Assembly: GCA_910578405.1 (NCBI GenBank)
Contig: CAJTQO010000058.1
Span: 1-16,568, forward strand
DNA from: an uncultured Lachnospiraceae bacterium
GTDB lineage: Bacteria; Bacillota; Clostridia; Lachnospirales; Lachnospiraceae
DNA length: 16,568 nt
Direction of reading: 5' to 3'
The number at the start of each line of letters is the position of its first letter. The first letter of the stretch is position 1. The notes beneath the pieces are model-generated. The model searched no databases. It saw only the letters and a list, made by a program, of their open reading frames with translations, and had not been told where the DNA came from. The translations under genes were made by a program, and so were the position numbers. Positions 1 to 6,707 of the stretch are shown here, one piece after another.

Positions 1-1
1 A

Positions 2-505
2 TTTAATGCTGACCATTTCGGAGAGAAATGGCTGACAGACGTAACGGAGATGAAGTATGGAATCAACGGGAAAGCATACCTGAGCGCCATTTTGGATTTG
101 GCGGACAAAAGCATCGTTTCTTTTGTTATTGGAAGTTCAAATAATAATGCTCTCGTTTTTGAGACCTTTGATATAGCCCGTCAGGAACATCCGGAGGTAA
201 AACCGCTGTTTCATAGTGACCGGGGATATCAGTACACCTCAAAATCCTTTCGCAAAAAACTTGAGGAAGCAGGAATGACACAAAGCATGTCAAGAGTATC
301 CCGATGCATAGATAATGGTCCGATGGAAGCGTTCTGGGGGATGCTGAAATCCGAAATGTATTATCTGAAAAAATTTCATACATACGATGAGTTAAAAGAA
401 GCAGTATGTGATTACATAGACTACTACAATAATCACCGGTATCAAAAACGTTTAAACTGTATGGCACCGATAGAATATAGAAAACATTTAACATGTGTAG
501 CATAA
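2..505 (+). CDS. IS3-family transposase OrfB, C-terminal integrase part (5' end outside window)
   Basis: This is the DDE catalytic domain (rve-type) of an IS3-family transposase. The frame is open from base 2, so the ATG at 50 is probably internal and the true start lies left of the window. The catalytic triad is visible: Asp in LTDVTE (bases about 32-49), Asp in HSDRGYQYTS, and Glu in GPMEAFWG, followed by the family's C-terminal YN-HRYQKRLNCMAPIEYR block. The C-terminus appears complete and intact, so the element may be active if the missing part is intact. Normally OrfA, with a leucine zipper and HTH, precedes it and a frameshift joins the two. The strand is opposite to most neighbouring genes, consistent with insertion. 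Confidence 0.93.
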   Translation, partial: FNADHFGEKWLTDVTEMKYGINGKAYLSAILDLADKSIVSFVIGSSNNNALVFETFDIARQEHPEVKPLFHSDRGYQYTSKSFRKKLEEAGMTQSMSRVSRCIDNGPMEAFWGMLKSEMYYLKKFHTYDELKEAVCDYIDYYNNHRYQKRLNCMAPIEYRKHLTCVA

Positions 506-510
506 GAATA

Positions 511-538
511 CTGCCAACCACAAAAATGTGATTGGCAG
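511..538 (+). terminator. hairpin terminator after the IS transposase
   Basis: A 12-pair stem with one mismatch (CTGCCAA.CACA against TGTG.TTGGCAG) and an AAAA loop starts 5 bases after the transposase stop. It is followed by an AT-rich tract containing runs of T at 544-556. The position and T-rich tail fit an intrinsic terminator within the element. Confidence 0.6.
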
Positions 539-648
539 CTAAAATTTTTATTTTTTCCACTGTCTACTTGACAGGGAGCGGTTCACTGTTCGTAAAAGCG
601 GCAGTTATAAATGCATCTTTTGCACTTTCTGTCTGGCCAAAGCATAAC

Positions 649-698
649 AAAACAGGGATGCGGCATCGAAATCCCAATCCATGCCACAGCCCTGCTTT
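649..698 (-). terminator. distal terminator of the DUF6033 transcript
   Basis: Read on the minus strand, 698-681 pairs with 666-649 as an 18-position stem with one mismatch and a 14-base loop, ending in UUUUGUU. Two of the pairs are G-U only in minus-strand RNA and would be C-A mismatches on the plus strand, which supports a minus-strand function. It lies about 160 bases past the DUF6033 stop, so the transcript would have a long 3' untranslated tail. Confidence 0.6.
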
Positions 699-860
699 CT
701 CTCTTCTTTTCTCTTCTTTATCTGCTCTGTTCTTTTATCCCCTTTTCGCTTCTTTTGTTTTGCCTTCCTCTATTTCCGCTTCCCTCTCCCTCTGACGCAA
801 ACATTGCAAGCCGGATATATCAAGCCTGAAACCCAGCGTCCATTATGCCGGACTTATAAT
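699..860 (-). other. purine-rich 3' tail, no gene seen
   Basis: Between the DUF6033 stop and the hairpin, the minus strand has a tract of about 100 bases that is mostly A and G (plus strand 693-793 is almost all C and T), with several GGAG/GAGG words. All three minus frames contain stops in it. The plus-strand open frames here are leucine/phenylalanine-rich translations of the pyrimidine tract with no convincing ribosome binding site. I see no gene in 586-860. Confidence 0.5.
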
Positions 861-1637
861 TTATAAGGAGAAGTCAAAGTTCTGGCCAACTTTCCGTTCC
901 TGGTCTGTCAGCATACGGTCTGCACGGTCTGACATAAGCACATCGTCAATCTTCTTTAACAGCTCATCCCATGAGCCTGCCGTAACCGTTACTTTATTGT
1001 CGTCCCCTTTCATCCCTCCTGCCAGCAGCTCTTCCGCCTTTTTCTTCGCATCGGCTTTTTTCGCTTCCGCAGTTTCCTCACGTTTCTGCGCAATGCGCTC
1101 CTTCTGCATAGCCAGCGTCTTATCCACCACCGCAAAGAAAGAAGCATTTCCATGATCGTCAATCTTCATCCCAAAAGAGCTTACCTTATCGGCATTCGCC
1201 CCAAGGCTCTTCTTCATCTGACCTACTTTAGAAGAAGCGTTTGACAAAATCCCTTCATATTTCTTACGGTACTCCTCGTCCTCCGCCATCTTTTCTATCT
1301 TGTCAGAATCAATTAAAACAATCATTTCCTTATCGCTGGTAAATTTGTCCATATTACGTTCCGCCGCTTTCTCATGCTCCGGGGAAACAAGGATAAAATC
1401 CATATTGGAATATTTCTTCTTCAAATCTTCGTAATACTTTAATGCCTTGTCGCTTAATTTCGGGTTTCCTACCGTCCTGCCGCTTACTTTGTTTAATTTC
1501 CCTGTGCCTTCCGTCTTTGTATCGCTGCCATTTACTTTGTCATTTTTTCTGCTTGCCGTTTTCTGGCTGTTCTGATAGCTGGAAGCCACTGAATTCAGAT
1601 AATCGCTTTGCCCCAGCCCGTTTGTGAAATTGCTCAT
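861..1637 (-). CDS. DUF6033 family protein
   Basis: A 258-residue protein with no signal peptide or membrane segment. I recognise the DUF6033 pattern of Lachnospiraceae: KLSDKALKYYEDLKKKYSNMDFILVSPE, then MIVLIDSDKIEKMAEDEEYRKKYEGI, then FGMKIDDHGNASFFAVVDK. These are followed by a charged helical, coiled-coil-like stretch (KERIAQKREETAEAKKADAKKKAEELL) and a short acidic tail. The function of the family is unknown to me. The start is set at 1637 (MSNFTNG) because AAGGAGG at 1653-1647 sits 9 bases before it. The other in-frame ATG at 1646 touches that site with no spacing. The gene has its own SigD-type promoter, leader and terminator, so it is monocistronic and probably expressed with motility genes. 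That link is inferred from the promoter only. Confidence 0.8.
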   Translation of the reverse strand: MSNFTNGLGQSDYLNSVASSYQNSQKTASRKNDKVNGSDTKTEGTGKLNKVSGRTVGNPKLSDKALKYYEDLKKKYSNMDFILVSPEHEKAAERNMDKFTSDKEMIVLIDSDKIEKMAEDEEYRKKYEGILSNASSKVGQMKKSLGANADKVSSFGMKIDDHGNASFFAVVDKTLAMQKERIAQKREETAEAKKADAKKKAEELLAGGMKGDDNKVTVTAGSWDELLKKIDDVLMSDRADRMLTDQERKVGQNFDFSL

Positions 1638-1801
1638 CTTTCCCATCCTCCTTGATTTTTCCTCATTATTTGGTTACATCCCGGTCCTCCGGCAACCCCG
1701 CCGCCCTAACATCCATGTTAGAAGCTGTTTCCCATCCTGTGCCATCCTCTTTAGACGGCACAGGGACGGACACAGAACGAAGCTAATATAATATGTTACT
1801 T
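1638..1801 (-). promoter_or_regulatory. structured 5' leader of the DUF6033 gene
   Basis: About 160 untranslated bases lie between the predicted SigD start site and the ORF. On the minus strand a strong hairpin forms: 1770-1764 pairs with 1737-1731, and 1762-1754 with 1746-1738, giving 16 pairs with one bulged C and a 7-base loop (UAAAGAG). A second stem is CUAACA/UGUUAG at 1721-1706. Small GC hairpins follow around 1704-1681. The 11-mer AGGATGGGAAA occurs twice: in the 3' arm of the big hairpin (1738-1728) and overlapping the ribosome binding site (1649-1639). I could not match it to a riboswitch class I know. Confidence 0.5.
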
Positions 1802-1808
1802 TATATTT

Positions 1809-1835
1809 ATATCGGATAACCTGCGGCAATCTTTA
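1809..1835 (-). promoter_or_regulatory. SigD (sigma-28) type promoter
   Basis: On the minus strand TAAA (1835-1832) is followed after 16 bases by CCGATAT (1815-1809). This closely fits the Bacillus SigD motility consensus, TAAA-N14..16-GCCGATAT. It points toward the DUF6033 gene, with transcription expected to begin near 1801. SigD promoters drive flagellin, chemotaxis and autolysin genes in Firmicutes. That this one is used is inferred from the match and its placement. Confidence 0.7.
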
Positions 1836-1900
1836 ACCATATTTTTTCAAAAGGTTTCCGTAAAATGCCAGTTACTGTCCAAACGCCACAAACCGGCAAT

Positions 1901-2563
1901 CTAACCGAGGAAAAAACCTGTGCCTTCCTTCAGCAGCCTAACATATTCCTCCCAGGAAATGCTCCTGCCCCCCATGCTCTCCAAATGTTCCGTATGGAAC
2001 TGACAGTCAAGAAACAAAAAACCTTTCCGCTCCAAAAATTCCGCAAAGAGGATGAGCGCCGCCTTTGAGCCGTTTTCCCTTTCCGAAAACATACTTTCCC
2101 CAAAGAAACACCTGCCAATGCAAACGCCATAAAACCCCCCGGCAAGCGCCCCGTCCTCCAGGGCTTCCACGCTAAGGGCATATCCCGCTTTATTCAGACG
2201 GCCATAGGCCGCCTCCATTTCATCCGTAATCCAAGTCCCCTCCGCAAACTCCCTTTTCACCCGGCATCGGTGTACCGTATCCGCAAAATCCCGGTTAAAC
2301 GCTATCTGCAGTTCATGCTTCTTCCTGTATTTTTTCATAGAACGGGAAATATGTATTTCCGAAGGAAAAATTACAAACCGCTCTTTCGGACACCACCACA
2401 TAATTTCCTCCCCTGGGTTGTACCAGGGAAAAATCCCATGGGTATACGCCAACAAAAGACGCTCCACGCTCAAATCCCCACCTACCGCGAGCAAACCGTC
2501 CGCCCGCGCATACTCTGGATGGGGAAATGATATTTCCTTTTCATCCAAACGGTAAACAGGCAT
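1901..2563 (-). CDS. aat: leucyl/phenylalanyl-tRNA--protein transferase
   Basis: A 220-residue, near full-length Aat. It transfers Leu or Phe from aminoacyl-tRNA to the N-terminus of proteins bearing Arg or Lys there, creating a primary N-degron. Family blocks are in order: GLLAVGGDLS near residue 23, AYTHGIFPWYNPGEEIMWWCPKER, WITDEMEAAYGRLNKAGYALSVE, GGFYGVCIGRCFFGESMFS, and a C-terminal FLDCQFHTEHLESMGGRSI block. ATG 2563 has AGGAGG 6 bases upstream. It is the last gene of a clpS-clpA-aat operon, 54 bases after clpA, so the enzyme that makes the degron sits with the adaptor and unfoldase that read it. Aat is sporadic in Firmicutes, which makes the arrangement notable. No strong terminator was seen after it; only a weak hairpin around 1867-1899. 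Confidence 0.95.
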   Translation of the reverse strand: MPVYRLDEKEISFPHPEYARADGLLAVGGDLSVERLLLAYTHGIFPWYNPGEEIMWWCPKERFVIFPSEIHISRSMKKYRKKHELQIAFNRDFADTVHRCRVKREFAEGTWITDEMEAAYGRLNKAGYALSVEALEDGALAGGFYGVCIGRCFFGESMFSERENGSKAALILFAEFLERKGFLFLDCQFHTEHLESMGGRSISWEEYVRLLKEGTGFFLG

Positions 2564-2579
2564 ACCATACCTCCTGTCA

Positions 2580-2597
2580 AAACGCCGGCTGGCGCTT
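2580..2597 (-). terminator. weak intercistronic hairpin between clpA and aat
   Basis: On the minus strand AAGCGCC, loop AGCC and GGCGTTT form a 7-pair stem (one G-U), followed by G and the aat ribosome binding site. The short T-run makes it a possible attenuator or RNA-processing site that lowers aat relative to clpA, not a full stop. This is inference only. Confidence 0.35.
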
Positions 2598-2617
2598 AGT
2601 CAATGACGGCAAAATCC

Positions 2618-5209
2618 CTATGGCGCAATATTGATGCGGAACTTATCCTCCGCTGCCGTCAGCCCGCATTTGCCACCCTTTTTCAGCGCGCCGAACAAAA
2701 TCTCATCCACTAAAAGAGGTTTGATTTCACCTTGTATCACACGCTCTATTTCCCGCGCCCCAAATTCAATGCTGATTCCCTTCTTTTTCACCAGCCTCTT
2801 GGATTCCATATCCGCAGAAAGCTCTACTTTCTTGCGCAAAAGCATCTTTTTGAGTTCACCCAGTTTCTTCTCCACAATCTGCTCCGCCATCTTGTCGTTC
2901 ATGCTGCGGAACACCACCGTCCGGTTCAGCCTGTTACGGAACTCCGGCTGGAAAATACGCTTTACTTCTTCCATAATAATGTCTGCATTGATATCCTGTC
3001 CCTGGAAACCAATCCCATGTTTCCCCATCCGGCTGGCGCCTGCATTGGAAGTCATAATAATAATCACATTGCGAAAATCCGCCTTCCTGCCCTGATTGTC
3101 CGTCAGCGTCGCATAGTCCATCACCTGCAGGAGAATATTGTATATATCCGGGTGGGCTTTCTCCATTTCATCCAGAAGAAGCACGGCATGGGGGTGTTTG
3201 CGTATCGCTTCGGTCAAAAGCCCGCCTTCCTCATACCCCACATACCCGGCCGGCGCCCCAATCAGTTTGGCTACCGTATGTTTCTCTTCATATTCGCTCA
3301 TATCAAAACGGATTAGCCGGATGCCCAGCTCCTGCGCCAGGCTTCTTGCTATCTCCGTCTTGCCCACGCCGGTAGGCCCCACAAACAGTAAACTGGCTAA
3401 AGGTTTCCCCTCTTCCAAAAGTCCGGCCCGTGAAAACTTCACGGCATTGACCACCTGGGAGATAGCCTCGTCCTGTCCGAACACACGCCCTTTTAGCCGC
3501 TCTTCCAGCGTAGCCAGCGCTTCCGTTTCGTCACTTTCCACAATCTGCTTTGGAATATGGCATGTTTTAGACAAAATTTCGTCAATCAATCCTTTGCTCA
3601 CCGACTGCCTTTTCCGCTCCAGCGGATACATCCGCCGGTAGGCCCCAGCCTCATCAATCAGGTCGATGGCCTTATCCGGCAGGTAACGCTCATTAATATA
3701 CTTTGCGCTCATCTCCGCCGCATATTCCAGCACCCCTTTTTCAAAGCTGATTCCATGGAACTGCTCATAATTCTGCCGCAGCCCTTTCAAAATCTGGATG
3801 GTGTCCGGAACGCTCGGCTCTTTAATGTCTATATTCTGAAACCGCCTGACCAGGCTCTTGCTCTTCTCAAAATGCTTCTTATACTCTTCGTAAGTGGTAG
3901 CGCCAATAAAGCGCACATGCCCTGCAGCCAGATAGGGCTTTAACATATTGGAAATGTCAAAAGTCCCGCCGTTTACCGCCCCTGCGCCCACTATGTTATG
4001 AATTTCATCAATATAAATAATAGGCTTTTCCTCATGACTGATGCTGTCCATTACCCGCTTAAAACGTTTTTCAAAATCTCCCCGGTACTGTGTCCCGGCT
4101 AACAGGCTGCCTAAATCCAGGGAAAAGATTTTCGCGCCCATAAGCGGTTCCGGCACTTTCCCTTCCTCCAGCAGCTTTGCCAGGCCAAAGGTAATGGCGG
4201 TTTTCCCCACCCCCGGCTCCCCGATGTGCAGTGGATTGTTCTTTTCCTTCCGGCAAAGCACCTGCATCGTCCGTTCCAGTTCCTCCTCCCGGCCAATCAA
4301 AGGATTTACGCTCCCCAGGCTGTCATTTAAACAGGTGGCATACTGCTGCCAGAAGCCGCCAAACGTCCCTGCGCTGATTCCTTCCTCCTCCCAGTCGCCG
4401 CCCGCTTCCTCCCCTTCTTCCGGGATGCCGCTGCGCCATCCGTACCTGCCCTGTCTGCCTGCGCCTGCGCTTTCAAATAAACTGTCCCTCCCGTCCTTTC
4501 CGTAAGTATATTCTATGGTAAGATCCGTTTCGCCATCGCCGTTCCCTTTGCCCTTTTCATCGGCATTCCCTGCCTCGGCGCCGCTGCCTTCCTTATGGCC
4601 CTGCCCAATGCCTTCCCCTTCCAGTTCCCCGTCCTGAGTCTGCGCCCGGCGGGTTAAGCCGGAATCCTTGGCAGAAACGCCCTTGGCATTGGCAGCCGTC
4701 CCCCTGGAAGCCGCTCCATTAGAACCCGTCCCACCGGGAACCGTCCCCTTGGAAGGATTTGCGCCCGAAAAGGCAAGCTCCTCATAGACCATTGTCATTT
4801 CCTGCAAAAGCTCCGCCTGTTCCACGCCCTGCATACGCATATAATAAACGGCATAACTTTCCTCCAGCCCATACATGGCATGTATAAGATGCGGCAGTTC
4901 CACCACATTCTTGCCGCTCCCCTGGGCCGCTTCCCAGGCATATGCCATCATAATTGCCATGTTTTGGGACAATTCCGGCGAAGTCTCGCTGTCCCCGGAG
5001 CCAAGTTCCATGTATTCCTCCAGATAGGAACTCAGGTTATCCGCCAGCACCCGGATGCTCCCGCCGCAATATTCAAACGCCTGGGCGAATACCCGGTTCT
5101 GGCAGGCGGCGTACAGCATCAGCTCCGGCGTCAGGAACTCAAACCGGGCGCTCTTCGCCAGGGAAAATACGGTATTGATTATTTCTGCTACTTCACCTGA
5201 TACATGCAT
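2618..5209 (-). CDS. clpA: ATP-dependent Clp protease, ATP-binding subunit ClpA
   Basis: An 863-residue class I Hsp100/Clp unfoldase that feeds substrates to ClpP. It has a Clp N-domain (about residues 1-150), first AAA+ ring with Walker A GEPGVGKT near 330 and Walker B IIYIDE, and second AAA+ ring with Walker A GPTGVGKT near 610 and Walker B VLLLDE. A KHGIGF loop near 730 matches the IGL/IGF loop that docks on ClpP. There is no ClpB/ClpC-type coiled-coil middle domain between D1 and D2, which with the adjacent clpS favours ClpA over ClpC. Odd: about 140 Gly/Glu/Lys/Ala-rich, low-complexity residues (about 150-290) join the N-domain to D1, much longer than in typical ClpA. ATG 5209 lies 2 bases after the clpS stop and its GAGGAGG site is inside the last clpS codons, implying translational coupling. 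Confidence 0.95.
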   Translation of the reverse strand: MHVSGEVAEIINTVFSLAKSARFEFLTPELMLYAACQNRVFAQAFEYCGGSIRVLADNLSSYLEEYMELGSGDSETSPELSQNMAIMMAYAWEAAQGSGKNVVELPHLIHAMYGLEESYAVYYMRMQGVEQAELLQEMTMVYEELAFSGANPSKGTVPGGTGSNGAASRGTAANAKGVSAKDSGLTRRAQTQDGELEGEGIGQGHKEGSGAEAGNADEKGKGNGDGETDLTIEYTYGKDGRDSLFESAGAGRQGRYGWRSGIPEEGEEAGGDWEEEGISAGTFGGFWQQYATCLNDSLGSVNPLIGREEELERTMQVLCRKEKNNPLHIGEPGVGKTAITFGLAKLLEEGKVPEPLMGAKIFSLDLGSLLAGTQYRGDFEKRFKRVMDSISHEEKPIIYIDEIHNIVGAGAVNGGTFDISNMLKPYLAAGHVRFIGATTYEEYKKHFEKSKSLVRRFQNIDIKEPSVPDTIQILKGLRQNYEQFHGISFEKGVLEYAAEMSAKYINERYLPDKAIDLIDEAGAYRRMYPLERKRQSVSKGLIDEILSKTCHIPKQIVESDETEALATLEERLKGRVFGQDEAISQVVNAVKFSRAGLLEEGKPLASLLFVGPTGVGKTEIARSLAQELGIRLIRFDMSEYEEKHTVAKLIGAPAGYVGYEEGGLLTEAIRKHPHAVLLLDEMEKAHPDIYNILLQVMDYATLTDNQGRKADFRNVIIIMTSNAGASRMGKHGIGFQGQDINADIIMEEVKRIFQPEFRNRLNRTVVFRSMNDKMAEQIVEKKLGELKKMLLRKKVELSADMESKRLVKKKGISIEFGAREIERVIQGEIKPLLVDEILFGALKKGGKCGLTAAEDKFRINIAP

Positions 5210-5211
5210 AT

Positions 5212-5511
5212 TTATGCCTCCTCTACTGTCATCCGGAATGGATATCCTGCTTCTTTTGCCTTTGCCGCCGCCGTCTGGACTTTCGTCACGGCAATATCAT
5301 ACGGATAAGAACCGATTGCCGCCTTGCCGCTCTCATGCACCATAAGCATTAGCCGCTCTGCCTCCACCTCATTTTTGTGGAAAATGCTGATTAGTATTTC
5401 CACCACAAAATCCATCGGCGTAAAATCGTCATTGTGCATAACCACCCGGTAATGCCTCGGCTCCCTGATGCGCAACCTGGTTCTTTCCTTTGTCTCTCCC
5501 TGTACAGACAT
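5212..5511 (-). CDS. clpS: ATP-dependent Clp protease adaptor ClpS
   Basis: A 99-residue N-degron adaptor that hands substrates with N-terminal Leu, Phe, Tyr or Trp to ClpA. The binding pocket residues are visible: Asn27-Asp28-Asp29 in HNDDFTPMDFV, the gatekeeper Met33, and His59 in LMLMVHESGKAAIG. These correspond to the E. coli NDD, Met40 and His66 positions. A short charged N-terminal tail of about 18 residues precedes the core, as expected for the part that engages the ClpA pore. ATG 5511 has GGGGAGG 7 bases upstream. It is the first gene of clpS-clpA-aat, read from the promoter at 5585-5557. Confidence 0.95.
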   Translation of the reverse strand: MSVQGETKERTRLRIREPRHYRVVMHNDDFTPMDFVVEILISIFHKNEVEAERLMLMVHESGKAAIGSYPYDIAVTKVQTAAAKAKEAGYPFRMTVEEA

Positions 5512-5556
5512 AGCCCTACCTCCCCATTTATCTATATGTTATTCTTATGTAGAAAC

Positions 5557-5585
5557 AGAATAACAAACATATGTTCTTTTGTCAA
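5557..5585 (-). promoter_or_regulatory. SigA promoter of the clpS-clpA-aat operon
   Basis: On the minus strand there is a perfect TTGACA (5585-5580), 17 bases of spacer, then TATTCT (5562-5557). It lies 45 bases before the clpS start, in the only intergenic gap upstream of the operon, immediately after the adenylyltransferase-like gene. The 17-base spacing and good hexamers make it a strong candidate. Confidence 0.75.
5564..5577 (-). promoter_or_regulatory. LexA-like (SOS) box inside the clpS promoter
   Basis: AGAACATATGTTTG (minus strand) matches 13 of 14 positions of the Gram-positive LexA/DinR consensus CGAAC-RNRY-GTTYG; only the first base differs. It sits entirely in the -35/-10 spacer, where LexA sites commonly repress SOS genes in Bacillus and clostridia. 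The sequence match and position are seen; LexA control is inference. Confidence 0.6.
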
Positions 5586-5616
5586 CACTTAATTTGCCTT
5601 CCGGCAGAAATCAACT

Positions 5617-6390
5617 TTACTGCCCTGCCGCCTCTTTACCCTGCCTTATCCATTCTAACATCGCTTCCGCAAAGGAAACCGCCGCCTCTCGTTTAGGCGC
5701 CATCTTCCGCTCTGAGCCATAGCACGCTATGGCTTCCAAAACCAAAGGCGTATGCTCCGGCGGCAAATGCCCCAACCCCCATTTTCCCCCTTCTTCTTTG
5801 GATAAACATAGACCTTCCCTTACAAACGCCAGCGTCCTGCATAGATTCAGAATCATATAAACAGGCTGTTTCAGGATATCCTGCGCCGCATGTTCGATAT
5901 CCGCATATATGCTGTCCAAATACGCCGCTTCCGGCACCGGAGCAAAGACATCTTCAATCTTTTCCCCAAAAAGGACAATCCCATACTTACGGATTACGGT
6001 AAAATGCGCTGCCAGGTCAATATCTTCACCCTTCATCTTCTCCACATAATCCTGTGGGTCCTCTAAAAAACGCTGCAAATGCGCCGGGGAAAAGTGCAGC
6101 TCATAAGGCGTGGGGTAGTGAAACGGGCTGCAATGCTCCCTTTTTACCACGCTGATTTCCAATCCCTTGGGCGGCGCCTGCCCATTGAAATGCACAAACG
6201 CTTCCATAAGCCGCATTTTCTGCGCATCGGAAACGTCTCCATCCACAACGGCAATCAAGTCAATGTCGCTTTTGTCCGCATGGAAACAGCCCATGGCCAT
6301 GGAACCATGCAAATATACGCCAGTCAGCGCACCGCCCAGTATCTCCCTGCTTTTCTTTGTGATTTCATCTAAAATGTATTGATATGGCAT
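5617..6390 (-). CDS. aminoglycoside adenylyltransferase-like nucleotidyltransferase
   Basis: A 257-residue protein of the AadA/ANT family: N-terminal nucleotidyltransferase domain, C-terminal helical DUF4111-type domain. The active site is present: GS at 29-30 in YLHGSMAMG, metal-binding Asp42 and Asp44 in KSDIDL, and Glu78 in GLEISVV, at the place of the AadA catalytic base. Known relatives adenylate streptomycin or spectinomycin, but many chromosomal homologues have no proven resistance role, so the substrate is open. ATG 6390 has AAGGAGGG just upstream. The C-terminal part contains the conserved LNLCRTLAFVREG and KWGL blocks. It has its own promoter at 6509-6481. No clear terminator separates it from the clpS promoter, so some read-through into clpS is possible. 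Confidence 0.85.
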   Translation of the reverse strand: MPYQYILDEITKKSREILGGALTGVYLHGSMAMGCFHADKSDIDLIAVVDGDVSDAQKMRLMEAFVHFNGQAPPKGLEISVVKREHCSPFHYPTPYELHFSPAHLQRFLEDPQDYVEKMKGEDIDLAAHFTVIRKYGIVLFGEKIEDVFAPVPEAAYLDSIYADIEHAAQDILKQPVYMILNLCRTLAFVREGLCLSKEEGGKWGLGHLPPEHTPLVLEAIACYGSERKMAPKREAAVSFAEAMLEWIRQGKEAAGQ

Positions 6391-6480
6391 TCTTCCCTCC
6401 TTATTTTATAACCATACCTGACGACGGTTGCGCAGTAAAACACTGCAAATGCCGCCGCTCCAAAACGCTCTGTAAACTAT

Positions 6481-6509
6481 AGTATACCGTATGCCCTGAA
6501 ACAACTCAA
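6481..6509 (-). promoter_or_regulatory. SigA-type promoter for the adenylyltransferase-like gene
   Basis: On the minus strand TTGAGT (6509-6504), a 17-base spacer and TATACT (6486-6481) lie about 90 bases before the start codon. Between promoter and gene I see nothing beyond short weak stems. Confidence 0.55.
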
Positions 6510-6546
6510 CCACTAAATATATAAGAAAAACTTATTATAATCAGGT

Positions 6547-6585
6547 GGAAATCGAATTGATTCGATAAGATTTCCCTTATATAAT
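6547..6585 (+). promoter_or_regulatory. promoter with nested palindromes for the small basic protein
   Basis: TTGATT (6557-6562), a 17-base spacer and a perfect TATAAT (6580-6585) form a plus-strand promoter. The -35 is embedded in ATCGAAT-TG-ATTCGAT (6551-6566). That is framed by an outer inverted repeat, GGAAATC (6547-6553) and GATTTCC (6569-6575). Two nested dyads over the -35 and spacer are a likely operator for an unknown regulator. The leader to the start codon is about 115 bases and shows no strong structure. Confidence 0.6.
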
Positions 6586-6707
6586 AAACCCATAACATAA
6601 AACAAAGGCTCCCATATAAATGAAAGAAACGCACAAAATGCAAGTTAAAATGCCACTAACCAAAATAGAATCGGGAACCTTCATATAAAAAGCAGGAGGA
6701 TGAAAAA

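Larger units (their letters stand above)
1..585 (+). mobile_element. IS3-family insertion sequence, right part
   Basis: The window opens inside an IS3-family element. Its transposase ends at 505, a terminator-like hairpin follows, and the sequence around 561-585 (TGTCTACTTGACAGGGAGCG, then GTTCA) resembles the right terminal inverted repeat of clostridial IS3 elements, with the terminal CA expected for this family. The left end, OrfA and any target duplication lie outside the window, so the exact boundary at 585 is inferred from the terminal CA. Confidence 0.75.

Noticed and set aside
532..866. Plus-strand open frames with Leu/Phe-rich, membrane-like products
   Set aside because: They are translations of a pyrimidine tract in three overlapping frames without ribosome binding sites. 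The minus strand carries the terminator and 3' tail here.
1681..1801. c-di-GMP-I (GEMM) riboswitch before the DUF6033 gene
   Set aside because: GCACAGG and GGCGGCGGGGTTGCC recall GEMM segments, but the GGGACGCAAAGCC core and the tetraloop-receptor arrangement are missing, so the class cannot be claimed.
2631..5345. Long plus-strand open frames opposite clpA and clpS
   Set aside because: They mirror high-confidence clpA and clpS in GC-biased codons. None has a recognisable domain or a ribosome binding site.
5586..5616. Terminator between the adenylyltransferase-like gene and the clpS promoter
   Set aside because: Only a 4-pair TGCC/GGCA stem with no T-run is seen.
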